From Clostridium sp. N3C (GTDB lineage Bacteria; Bacillota; Clostridia; Clostridiales; Clostridiaceae), in NCBI RefSeq assembly GCF_900095445.1, contig NZ_FMJL01000016.1, forward strand, positions 1 to 64,000: a stretch of DNA of 64,000 nucleotides, read 5' to 3'. The notes below the pieces were generated by a model that made no database searches, had not been told where the DNA came from, and worked only from the letters and a program-made list of their open reading frames with translations. The translations under genes and the position numbers were made by a program. Shown piece after piece: positions 53,681-61,891 of the stretch; position 1 is the first letter of the stretch; the number at the start of each line of letters is the position of its first letter.

Positions 53681-54889
53681 ATGGAAAAGATTAAAATGAA
53701 TGTGCCATTGGTAGAAATGGACGGAGACGAAATGACCAGAATTATGTGGAAGATGATTAAGGATGTGCTCTTGGAACCATATGTTGAGTTAAAGACAGAA
53801 TATTACGATTTGGGGCTAGAAAAAAGAGATGAAACTAACGATCAAATTACTATTGATGCAGCAAATGCTATTAAGAAGTACGGTGTAGGTGTAAAATGTG
53901 CTACTATAACACCTAATGCTGCTAGAGTTAAGGAATATAATCTTAAGCAAATGTGGAAAAGCCCTAATGGTACCATTAGAGCTATCTTAGACGGTACTGT
54001 ATTTAGAACTCCTATAATAGTTAAAAATATAAAACCTTTTGTAAAGACTTGGACAAAACCTATAACAGTAGCAAGACATGCATACGGTGATGTATATAAA
54101 AATACAGAATTTAAGGTTGAAGGACCAGGAACAGTGGAATTAGTATACACTGCTGCAGATGGTACTGTTACAAAGCAGCTTGTACATGAATTTAAGGGTC
54201 CTGGAGTAGTTATGGGAATGCATAACTTAGATAAGTCCATAGAAAGCTTTGCAAGAGCTTGCTTTAACTACGCTTTAGATATGAAGCAGGATTTATGGTT
54301 TGCTTCAAAGGACACAATTTCAAAGATTTATGACCATAGATTCAAGGATATTTTCCAGGAAATATACGATAATGAGTATAAGGAAAAGTTTGAAGCAGCA
54401 GGTATAGAATACTTCTACACTCTTATAGATGATGCAGTAGCTAGAGTGGTTAAATCTGAAGGTGGCTTTATTTGGGCTTGCAAAAACTACGATGGTGACG
54501 TTATGTCTGACATGGTAGCAACAGCCTTTGGAAGCCTTGCAATGATGACTTCTGTACTTGTATCACCAGAGGGCTACTATGAGTATGAAGCAGCTCATGG
54601 AACTGTACAAAGACATTATTATAAACATCTTAAGGGAGAAAAGACTTCTACAAATTCTATGGCAACTATATTTGCTTGGACAGGTGCTCTAAGAAAGAGA
54701 GGAGAACTTGATGGCATAAAAGAATTAATAGACTTTGCAGACAAGTTAGAAGCAGCTTCTATAAAGACTATAGAAGAAGGGGTTATGACAGGAGATTTGG
54801 CACCTCTTTCTGAGGCTCCAAATAAGACAGTTGTTAATACAGAAGAATTCCTATATGAGATTAAAAAGAGATTAGAAGCAAGTTTATAA
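53681..54889 (+). CDS. icd: NADP-dependent isocitrate dehydrogenase
   Basis: 402 residues from ATG 53681 (AGGGG upstream); the frame opens earlier at 53627 without a ribosome site. It belongs to the dimeric eukaryote-like type II IDH group: [20 protein letters not shown], then [19 protein letters not shown] (substrate loop), [20 protein letters not shown] and the NADP region [20 protein letters not shown]. It makes 2-oxoglutarate and NADPH for glutamate synthesis. No citrate synthase or aconitase is adjacent. Confidence 0.93.
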   Translation: MEKIKMNVPLVEMDGDEMTRIMWKMIKDVLLEPYVELKTEYYDLGLEKRDETNDQITIDAANAIKKYGVGVKCATITPNAARVKEYNLKQMWKSPNGTIRAILDGTVFRTPIIVKNIKPFVKTWTKPITVARHAYGDVYKNTEFKVEGPGTVELVYTAADGTVTKQLVHEFKGPGVVMGMHNLDKSIESFARACFNYALDMKQDLWFASKDTISKIYDHRFKDIFQEIYDNEYKEKFEAAGIEYFYTLIDDAVARVVKSEGGFIWACKNYDGDVMSDMVATAFGSLAMMTSVLVSPEGYYEYEAAHGTVQRHYYKHLKGEKTSTNSMATIFAWTGALRKRGELDGIKELIDFADKLEAASIKTIEEGVMTGDLAPLSEAPNKTVVNTEEFLYEIKKRLEASL

Positions 54890-54903
54890 ATGTAAAAATA
54901 AAG

Positions 54904-54936
54904 AGGCTCAGAGCTAAAGATGTTCTGAGCCTTCAT
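54904..54936. terminator. Terminator between icd and aarF
   Basis: A 9-bp stem AGGCTCAGA / TCTGAGCCT between convergent genes. T-runs are weak. Confidence 0.65.
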
Positions 54937-54944
54937 TAATCCTT

Positions 54945-56552
54945 TTACATTTTTCCTGAACGGAAGATACTTATTAAAATCCATAAGGATATACAACCGG
55001 ACACTATAAAACCAATGAGGCCAATAGTTGATACGCCGTAAATTTTTCCACCTACATTGGAATCTATAATTAGGGCAGAAGCAATTATCATAGAAGAAGC
55101 CACTAAAGTAGCTGCTAAACGGTTAATCATCCTATTTAAAGAGCTAAAAGGCTTTTCCAGATTTCTGTGTTCAAATTGAATTTTAGCTCTTCCTCGGATT
55201 ATGCTGTCAGAAAGCTCGATAAGCTTAGAGGGTAATTTTGATGAATCTTTAGAAAAGCGAAAGGCCTTTAAAGCAAAATCCTCTAGGCTAAAATCTTTAA
55301 ACCAGTTTTTCTTGGTACTAGCTTTCACATAGGGTATAGCTACATCTAAAATATTTATATCTGGAGCTATTTTTGCAACTACACCTTCCACAATAACTAA
55401 GGTTTTTACTAATAAGGTCAGCTCCTTTGGCATTCTTATATTGTTTCTAGAGGATACATCCATCACATCCTCTAGTATTAGAGAAACCTTTATACTGCTT
55501 AATGATGTAGAAAGATAATTTGCCATTAAGTATTCTATATCGTCATAGAGCTGATTCCTGTCCACATAGCCTGTTCGAATTCCAATAGACATTAATACGG
55601 ATATAAGTTTGTTTATGTCTTCAAAAACTATAGAAATCACCATTTCGTTAAGAGCATTTCTCAAGCTGTTTGGTAGCTCTCCCATAATGCCAAAATCGAT
55701 AAAGCAGATTTTATTATCCTTAATTAGTATGTTTCCAGGATGGGGATCTCCATGGAAAAAGCCATCCTCAAAAATTTGTTTGAAGAAGGATAAGGCAAGT
55801 TTTTTTCCTAATTGCTCTAGAGCAATTTTTTTAGTATGTAAGGTCTTTGTATCGGAAATTTTTATGCCATCTATTCTTTCCATGGTTATTACGTGTTTTG
55901 AACAAAATTCCTTTACAACATAAGGTACATACATAAAGTCTACATCTTTATTTAATTTGTAGAACTTTTCTATGTTATTAGCTTCGTTTTCAAAATTTAA
56001 TTCCTTTTCTGTAGAGGTAAAAAGTTCATCTAAAGCCTCCTGTGGATCTAGTAAAAATTCTTTAAAGTGGTTCTTAGTAAGGTTAAGAAGTCTACTTAAT
56101 ATAGAAAGATCCAATTTCATCTTTTCGTATATATGGGGCCTTTGAACTTTTACAATCACTTCTCTACCGTCTTTTAACACAGCCTTATGAACCTGTGATA
56201 TAGAAGCTGAGGCTAAAGGTTCTTCATCAAAATGTAGGAAGCAGTCCTTTATATCTTTTGAAAAGTCCTCAAGAAACACTTGATTTATTGCTTCAAAGCT
56301 TTCACAAGGTACCCTGTCTTGCAATTTAGAGAATTCTTCTATGTACTCTGCAGGTAGTATATCGGGACGGGTACTTAAAATCTGCCCAATTTTAATAAAA
56401 GTTGGTCCAAGATCCTCAAAGGCCTTTCGTAGGTTGGAAGGGTTACTTTTTGTCTTCTTTCTAATTTTTGAATCTACCAAGTAGTCAAAGCCATAAGAAG
56501 CCATTATTTTAACTATCTCTTGAAATCTTTGGACAGAATTTTTATATACCAT
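54945..56552 (-). CDS. ABC1/AarF/UbiB-family atypical kinase
   Basis: 535 residues from ATG 56552 (AGGTGA six bases upstream). UbiB-fold motifs: KxGQ-type FIKIGQILSTRPDILPAEYI (about 53-72), the Ala-rich loop LASASISQVHKAVL (about 112), GDPHPGNILI (about 270) and IDFGIMGELPNSL (about 286). Two C-terminal membrane helices anchor it. In respiring bacteria the family supports quinone synthesis. An anaerobic Clostridium without ubiquinone must use it otherwise, perhaps for lipid handling. Sixteen bases behind the decarboxylase gene, so likely one operon. Confidence 0.88.
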   Translation of the reverse strand: MVYKNSVQRFQEIVKIMASYGFDYLVDSKIRKKTKSNPSNLRKAFEDLGPTFIKIGQILSTRPDILPAEYIEEFSKLQDRVPCESFEAINQVFLEDFSKDIKDCFLHFDEEPLASASISQVHKAVLKDGREVIVKVQRPHIYEKMKLDLSILSRLLNLTKNHFKEFLLDPQEALDELFTSTEKELNFENEANNIEKFYKLNKDVDFMYVPYVVKEFCSKHVITMERIDGIKISDTKTLHTKKIALEQLGKKLALSFFKQIFEDGFFHGDPHPGNILIKDNKICFIDFGIMGELPNSLRNALNEMVISIVFEDINKLISVLMSIGIRTGYVDRNQLYDDIEYLMANYLSTSLSSIKVSLILEDVMDVSSRNNIRMPKELTLLVKTLVIVEGVVAKIAPDINILDVAIPYVKASTKKNWFKDFSLEDFALKAFRFSKDSSKLPSKLIELSDSIIRGRAKIQFEHRNLEKPFSSLNRMINRLAATLVASSMIIASALIIDSNVGGKIYGVSTIGLIGFIVSGCISLWILISIFRSGKM

Positions 56553-56568
56553 TAAAATCACCTACAAA

Positions 56569-57957
56569 TTATACTATAATACCACCGGAATCCCTTCTTA
56601 ATTCTTCACTAGAAGGATTTGCTTTTTTGTTTCTTATAAAGGTTTCAGCAATTTGAGGGAATAATATGTAAGACAATACATCCTCACTGCTATTAGTAAG
56701 GTCCTTTAGTTCCTCTTTTGTTTTATAAAATATTGGTTCTAAGGTATCTGCAAATCTAGTAGTTATTGGCTTTTCCCCTTCTAGGGCCTTAGACATTAAT
56801 TCTGCATTTATTTCACCGGGAGCCTTACCATACTCGCCCCTGCAGTAAGCCTTAACTTCTTTTAGAATCATTTTGTATCTTTCACCAGTTAACACATTTA
56901 CCGTTGCCTGTGTACCAACCATCTGACTCATAGGAGTTACAAGAGGAGGAAAACCTAAATCTTCTCTAACCCTTGGCACCTCTTCTAAAACCGACTCTAA
57001 TTTATCAATAGAGTTTTGAGCCTTAAGCTGAGAAATCATATTAGAAAGCATACCGCCAGGAATCTGATATACAAGCCCTTCTGGTTGAGGGGTAAGTACT
57101 TTAGGGTCTAGCTCTCCACTTTGTAAAAAGTGTTCCTTAACAGGCTTGAAGAAGTCGTTGATTTCCTTTAATAGACTACTATTTAAACCGCTGCTAAAAC
57201 CAGAAGCTTCTAAGGCGTAATGCATAGATTCCGTAGCTGGTTGAGCTGTACCGCTAGAGAAAACGGATATAGAACAATCTATTCCATCTACTCCTGCTTC
57301 CGCTGCTTTCAAATAGGCCATTTCTGCCAAGCCGTTGGTAGAATGAGAATGAAGGTATACAGGAAGCTTTACTTCAGACTTTATAGCTTTTACAAGGTTA
57401 TAGGCAGTTTGTGGCATAATTAAGCCTGCCATGTCCTTTATGCATATAGAATCTGCTCCCATGTTTTCTAGCTCTTTTGCAAGGCTTAAGTAATTTTCTA
57501 GATTGTGAATTGGGCTTACGGTATAAACTATGGTTCCTTGAGCATGAGCTCCTTGTTTTTTGGTTTCATTCATAGCTACTTCTATATTTCTATAATCATT
57601 TAAGGCATCGAAGATTCTTATTATATCAATGCCGTTATATACAGACAGTTTTATAAATTCTCTTACGACATCATCAGGATAGTGCCTGTAACCAAGTAGG
57701 TTCTGTCCTCTTAAGAGCATTTGAAGAGGGGTCTTTTTAACAATTCTTTTTATATTTCTTAATCTATCCCAAGGATCTTCATTTAAATATCTTATACAGG
57801 AGTCAAAGGTGGCTCCGCCCCAACATTCTAAGGAATGATATCCAGCATCATCTAGACTTCTAAGTATTGGTGCAAATTGCTCAAAGGACATTCTTGTAGC
57901 AATCAGAGACTGATTTGCATCTCTTAATACTGTTTCTGTTATATGAATGCTTTTCAT
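56569..57957 (-). CDS. Oxaloacetate decarboxylase alpha / carboxyltransferase subunit without biotin domain
   Basis: 462 residues. A TIM-barrel carboxyltransferase of the OadA/PycB type: ETVLRDANQSLIATRM (about 8-23), LECWGGATFDSCIRYLNEDP (about 43-62), the carbamylated-Lys region SICIKDMAGL and metal His in YLHSHSTNGLAEM. The conserved C-terminal region follows, with MVGTQATVNVLTGERY. The protein stops before any biotin domain (no AMKM), so a separate biotin carrier is required. It moves CO2 between oxaloacetate/pyruvate and biotin. No beta or gamma subunit is adjacent. Confidence 0.9.
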   Translation of the reverse strand: MKSIHITETVLRDANQSLIATRMSFEQFAPILRSLDDAGYHSLECWGGATFDSCIRYLNEDPWDRLRNIKRIVKKTPLQMLLRGQNLLGYRHYPDDVVREFIKLSVYNGIDIIRIFDALNDYRNIEVAMNETKKQGAHAQGTIVYTVSPIHNLENYLSLAKELENMGADSICIKDMAGLIMPQTAYNLVKAIKSEVKLPVYLHSHSTNGLAEMAYLKAAEAGVDGIDCSISVFSSGTAQPATESMHYALEASGFSSGLNSSLLKEINDFFKPVKEHFLQSGELDPKVLTPQPEGLVYQIPGGMLSNMISQLKAQNSIDKLESVLEEVPRVREDLGFPPLVTPMSQMVGTQATVNVLTGERYKMILKEVKAYCRGEYGKAPGEINAELMSKALEGEKPITTRFADTLEPIFYKTKEELKDLTNSSEDVLSYILFPQIAETFIRNKKANPSSEELRRDSGGIIV

Positions 57958-58061
57958 TAGCTCACCTCAATTTCAGTATAGTATAATAATATTCTAGCAT
58001 AAAGGGGGTTGAAAGTGGGTAAAAATATTAATAAATCCTATAAATAACTAATATGTTCCCG

Positions 58062-58090
58062 TTGACTTTCAAAAATTTTTATACTAAAAT
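58062..58090 (+). promoter_or_regulatory. tRNA-Arg(CCT) promoter
   Basis: TTGACT, 17 bases, TAAAAT, ending 15 bases before the tRNA. Confidence 0.75.
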
Positions 58091-58105
58091 ATTAAAATGT
58101 AACGT

Positions 58106-58181
58106 GTGCTCGTAGCTCAGTGGATAGAGCAGTGGTTTCCTAAACCACGTGCCGGGGGTTCGACTCCCTTCGGGCACACCA
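58106..58181 (+). tRNA. tRNA-Arg (anticodon CCT)
   Basis: Acceptor GTGCTCG pairs with CGGGCAC, and CCA is encoded. The anticodon arm GTGGT-TTCCTAA-ACCAC gives anticodon CCT, reading AGG, a common Arg codon in this AT-rich genome. The T loop is TTCGACT. Confidence 0.95.
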
Positions 58182-58182
58182 T

Positions 58183-58216
58183 AAAACCCAGCAAGCGGTG
58201 TCTTGCTGGGTTTTTT
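58183..58216 (+). terminator. Terminator after tRNA-Arg(CCT)
   Basis: A perfect 13-bp stem AAAACCCAGCAAG and its complement, followed by TTTTTT. It overlaps the tail of the GNAT pseudogene. Confidence 0.88.
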
Positions 58217-58811
58217 ACTGAGTTTTTATACTGTTTAGAAATAAAATCATACTATATTCATCAGCATAAGTTCCATAACTATATTTTAAGGCATGCTTTT
58301 TTGTACCACAAATTTCAAAGCCAAAACTTTTATACATTGAAATGGCACGATCATTTTCAGTAACAACTTCAAGTTCAAGTTGTTCAACGCCATTTTTTTT
58401 GCACCAAGTAACACATTCCTGCAGCATTATCTTACCAATGCCTTTGCTCCAATAATCCTTAAGTACTGCAATACCCATTCCTGCTCTATGAAGATATCTT
58501 TTATTGTTTAGAATTAATCCAACTGAACAATTTCCTACTATTTTACCATTTAGTTCTGCAACTAAAAAACAGCTATTCTGATCATTCATATGATTTTCAA
58601 TAAATTCTCTTTCTTGTTCCACTGTAAAATTAAACTCATCAGATTCACGTGCTAAGAATTTTGCTTCCCATCAATAGCTTTCATTAGATTTATGAAAGCT
58701 TGTGCATCTTCCAACTCTGGAGTTCTTATAATAAGTTGTTGACCATCTTTTAGTAAGTACTCTTTTCTGTAATGTTTATTAGAATCCTCATTTTTTTTGT
58801 TGATTACCCAT
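58215..58811 (-). pseudogene. GNAT acetyltransferase gene with two frameshifts
   Basis: Read on the minus strand, GGGGG and ATG 58811 begin a frame that breaks at a run of eight A (58791-58798). The next frame runs through LIIRTPELEDAQAFINLMKA and breaks near 58660. The third frame (EAKFLARESDEFNFTVEQER and onward) carries the GNAT core, with GMGIAVLKDYWSKGIGKIML and VVTENDRAISMYKSFGF. Joined, it is a typical 195-residue GNAT. The C-terminal 135-residue piece might still be made from an internal start, but it lacks the N-terminal strands. Confidence 0.8.
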
Positions 58812-59003
58812 AGTAATTTCCCCCTTAATAGAATAACACATATATCCAATATATATATAATATATAACATATATGGTTTATTTGCCGATATTCTGCTTGT
58901 TATTTGGTTTATTTTGCTTTTTCACATAGTACTTTCTCAAGTAAAAGAATCTTAGAAAAGTTACATAAAAGTGGCTTTGAAATCAGGATGATTCTGGGAA
59001 AAG

Positions 59004-59036
59004 AAAAACCACCAGTTTAACTAGTGGCTTTTTATT
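59004..59036. terminator. Terminator of the oxidoreductase gene
   Basis: A stem AAACCACCAGTT / AACTAGTGGCTT (two mismatches) with T-runs on both strands. Confidence 0.75.
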
Positions 59037-59054
59037 TTACATATGAGAAAGATT

Positions 59055-60113
59055 TTAAAAGAACTTCATCCAACGTTTTTCCTCATGGCTTCTCATAGCC
59101 ATTTCTATAACTTTTATTGTACTTAAAACCTGTGTAGGTTTAACAATTAAATCTTCTTTACCAAGGATCGCTTTATATACATTTTCGTAGAAACATCTAT
59201 AGTCACCTGGCTCGCTTTCTACTTTACCTATAATGTGGTTGCCATTAATATCTGAATTAATAAAGCCCCATAGATCTTCTGTTTCTCTGCCCCAATTAGG
59301 AGAATTTGATGGGGTATTGCCATTTTTTAAGTTTTCCTCTTGTACGTCCATTCCGTACTTGATAAAGGAACCTTTAGTTCCAATAACTATAAAGTGAGGA
59401 AGTGGTTGCCTTACAAGCATACCAGACTTTAAGGTGACCTTTTTATCTTGATATCTTAATATTACTTCAAAGTTGTCTACAGCTTCTCCACCTCTTCTTT
59501 GAATAAGCAAATTACCAAAGATTTCTATGGGATTACCAAAGAGGCTTATAGCTTGGTCTATTAGATGAGAACCAAGGTCATAAAGTATGCCAGAGCCAGG
59601 TATATTCTTCTCACGCCAGTTATTTTTAAAGTAATTTCTAAATCTATCAAAGTGAGCTTCGTATTCTACTACATCTCCAAGAAGTCCACCATCTATTATC
59701 TTTTTTACTGTTCTGAAGTCGCTATCCCATCTTCGATTTTGGAAGGCGGTTATAAGCTTTCCTTTTGCTAAAGCTAAGGTTATTAGTTCTTCTGCTTCAT
59801 AAGTAGTAACGGTAAAGGGTTTTTCTACAACTACATGTTTACCACTTTCCAAAGCTTTTTTAGCCAATTTGTAATGAAGTTCATTAGGGGCAGCTATTAC
59901 TACTAAGTCAATATTTTCATCATTAAATAAGTTCTCTACATCATCTACTATTATAGTTTGTGGATATTTTTCCCTTATTATATCTATGTTTTCAGCTTTT
60001 CGCTCAAATATTTTTCTAAGCTTTAAACCTGGTACAGAATTAATAATTGGGGCATGAAAAACTCGTCCTGCTAATCCAAAACCTATGAGACCTACACGAA
60101 CTATTGTATCCAT
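59055..60113 (-). CDS. Gfo/Idh/MocA-family oxidoreductase
   Basis: 352 residues. The N-terminal Rossmann fold has VGLIGFGLAGRVFHAPII (about 6-23) and the family signature VVVEKPFTVTTYEAEEL with the catalytic Lys near 97. The C-terminal alpha/beta domain includes GSGILYDLGSHLIDQAISLF (about 173-192), where the Asp and His contribute to the active site. It is an NAD(P)-dependent sugar or polyol dehydrogenase in the YhhX/YdgJ-like branch; the substrate is not predictable. The gene stands alone. Confidence 0.88.
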   Translation of the reverse strand: MDTIVRVGLIGFGLAGRVFHAPIINSVPGLKLRKIFERKAENIDIIREKYPQTIIVDDVENLFNDENIDLVVIAAPNELHYKLAKKALESGKHVVVEKPFTVTTYEAEELITLALAKGKLITAFQNRRWDSDFRTVKKIIDGGLLGDVVEYEAHFDRFRNYFKNNWREKNIPGSGILYDLGSHLIDQAISLFGNPIEIFGNLLIQRRGGEAVDNFEVILRYQDKKVTLKSGMLVRQPLPHFIVIGTKGSFIKYGMDVQEENLKNGNTPSNSPNWGRETEDLWGFINSDINGNHIIGKVESEPGDYRCFYENVYKAILGKEDLIVKPTQVLSTIKVIEMAMRSHEEKRWMKFF

Positions 60114-60427
60114 TAAGTATCACCGCTTTCTTTCAACTTTAATATTCCAGAATATTATATCATATTGGATGAATATGAAGCAGTTTTTTTACTGGTATTA
60201 ATTAATGTTATTTGGCTTGAATTCTATAGCTGTCAGCTTATTTTTACTACTAAAAATTCCTCACATTGCCAAAAATAAAGCTGGTGACTACCATAGTAGT
60301 ATGGTAAAATGTATTTGAATATATATATAATCCATAGGCATATTTATTTTGTAGCTAACTTAATATTAAGGGTTAAATATTTATAATAGATTCATATAAT
60401 TAGCATAATAAGGATAGGTGGATATTG
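60114..60427. other. Intergenic region, no gene seen
   Basis: About 310 AT-rich bases between divergent genes. They contain only AT-rich promoter-like stretches and a short palindromic ACTACCATAGTAGTATGGT near 60285-60303. No ORF with a ribosome site. Confidence 0.4.
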
Positions 60428-61438
60428 GTGGGAGGAAAAAGGTATAAAAAGTCCCCTAAAATAACTAATTTAAAGAAGTTTTTTGTTAATATTTCTTTGT
60501 TTCTAGCTGCTCAAGTACTAGTTGGAATAGTTTTTAGTATACCCATGGTTTATTATGGTCCTTTTATTACTATTAGAGAAGAACTGGTAAATACTGCAAT
60601 GACAACTCTAAATCATCAATATATCGTTAAGTGGTTTTTAAGTGATGAGGTAATAGAGAAAATAATGAAGAAATCCAAGATAAATTATGAGAACAAGGAA
60701 AGTGATGTAGAGTCTATTGCTGTTTTTGATGAAGATGTTCAAAAGGATGAAAGTCAAGTTCAACTCATTAATATTAGTAATGAAAAGGTTAAGGGGTATA
60801 TTCTTTTAGTAAAAAATCCTTCCATGGTAAGGTTAGCTACTACCAATAAGATAGGAGTTAGAGGTATGAAGCTCCTAGATATGGTTAAAGAGAATAATGC
60901 TATAGGAGGTATTAATGCCGGTGGCTTTGGAGATGAAGGCGGCGTAGGTACCGGTGGGATTCCTATGGGGTTACTAATGAAGAATGGAGAAGTTTTATAC
61001 GGAAATGAAAATGAAAAGTATTCCATAATAGCCTTTAATGAAGATTCGGTGTTGGTGCTTGGAAGCTACACTATTCAAGAGGCTAAGGAATTGAGAATAA
61101 GGGATGCAGTAAGCTTTGGCCCATACTTAATAGTTAATGGAGAGCCTTTGATAAAGGGTGATAGCAATGGTGGTTGGGGATTAGCTCCCAGAACTGCTAT
61201 AGGACAAAGAATGGATGGTACCGTAATAATGCTTGTTATAGATGGCAGGCAAATTAGTAGTATAGGAGCCACTCTCAGAGATGTTCAAGATATAATGCTA
61301 GAGTATGGAGCATATAATGCTGCTAATCTTGATGGAGGTTCTTCCACTACCATGGTTTATGAAAACAGGATTGTAAATTCTCCTAGCAGTAAATATGGTC
61401 CTAGGGATTTACCTTCAGCCTTTATTATTTCAAAATAG
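60428..61438 (+). CDS. NAGPA-type phosphodiester glycosidase, membrane-anchored
   Basis: 336 residues from GTG 60428, six bases after AGGTGG (TTG 60425 is possible). One N-terminal membrane helix (about 16-40) is followed by an extracellular phosphodiester glycosidase (NAGPA/DUF2233) domain. Its motifs are NAIGGINAGGFGDEGGVGTG (about 158-177), GWGLAPRTAIGQRMDGTVIM (about 245) and NLDGGSSTTMVYENRIVNSP (about 300). The human homologue removes GlcNAc from a phosphodiester; bacterial members act on surface polymers or exopolysaccharide. First gene of an operon with tadA and glgB. Confidence 0.87.
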   Translation: MGGKRYKKSPKITNLKKFFVNISLFLAAQVLVGIVFSIPMVYYGPFITIREELVNTAMTTLNHQYIVKWFLSDEVIEKIMKKSKINYENKESDVESIAVFDEDVQKDESQVQLINISNEKVKGYILLVKNPSMVRLATTNKIGVRGMKLLDMVKENNAIGGINAGGFGDEGGVGTGGIPMGLLMKNGEVLYGNENEKYSIIAFNEDSVLVLGSYTIQEAKELRIRDAVSFGPYLIVNGEPLIKGDSNGGWGLAPRTAIGQRMDGTVIMLVIDGRQISSIGATLRDVQDIMLEYGAYNAANLDGGSSTTMVYENRIVNSPSSKYGPRDLPSAFIISK

Positions 61439-61450
61439 AAAGGATGGCCT

Positions 61451-61888
61451 ATGGTGGATTTTATGGAAGCAGCATTAGAGCAGGCAAGACTAGCTTTTGA
61501 AAAAGATGAAGTGCCTGTAGGTGCTGTTATTGTTAAGGATGGGCAGATAATTTCTGCTGCTCACAATTTAAAGGAAACTCTAAAGGATGTTACTGCTCAT
61601 GCAGAGATATTAGCAATAAGAAAGGCAGAAACTCTTCTAGATAATTGGAGATTAACTGGTTGTAGTATGTATGTTACTCTTGAACCTTGTGCTATGTGTG
61701 CTTCAGCTATAGCACAAAGCAGAATAAGTAATTTATATATAGGCTCACCAGATATAGATAGAGGAGCTTGTGGATCTGTGATTAATATTATTGAAGAAGA
61801 ACGCATAAATAATTATGTAAAGGTATTTTGGACATATAATGAAGCTTGTAGTAAAATAATAACTAATTTTTTTAGAAATAGGAGATGA
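61451..61888 (+). CDS. tadA: tRNA-specific adenosine deaminase
   Basis: 145 residues with the zinc deaminase signature: TAHAEILAI (His and catalytic Glu, about 50) and LEPCAMCASAIAQSRI (Cys about 79 and 82), plus the TadA-type IGSPDIDRGACGSV. It converts A34 of tRNA-Arg(ACG) to inosine; that tRNA gene is in this window at 17.65 kb. It starts 12 bases after the glycosidase stop with AAAGGA, and ends three bases before glgB. Confidence 0.93.
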   Translation: MVDFMEAALEQARLAFEKDEVPVGAVIVKDGQIISAAHNLKETLKDVTAHAEILAIRKAETLLDNWRLTGCSMYVTLEPCAMCASAIAQSRISNLYIGSPDIDRGACGSVINIIEEERINNYVKVFWTYNEACSKIITNFFRNRR

Positions 61889-61891
61889 AGT

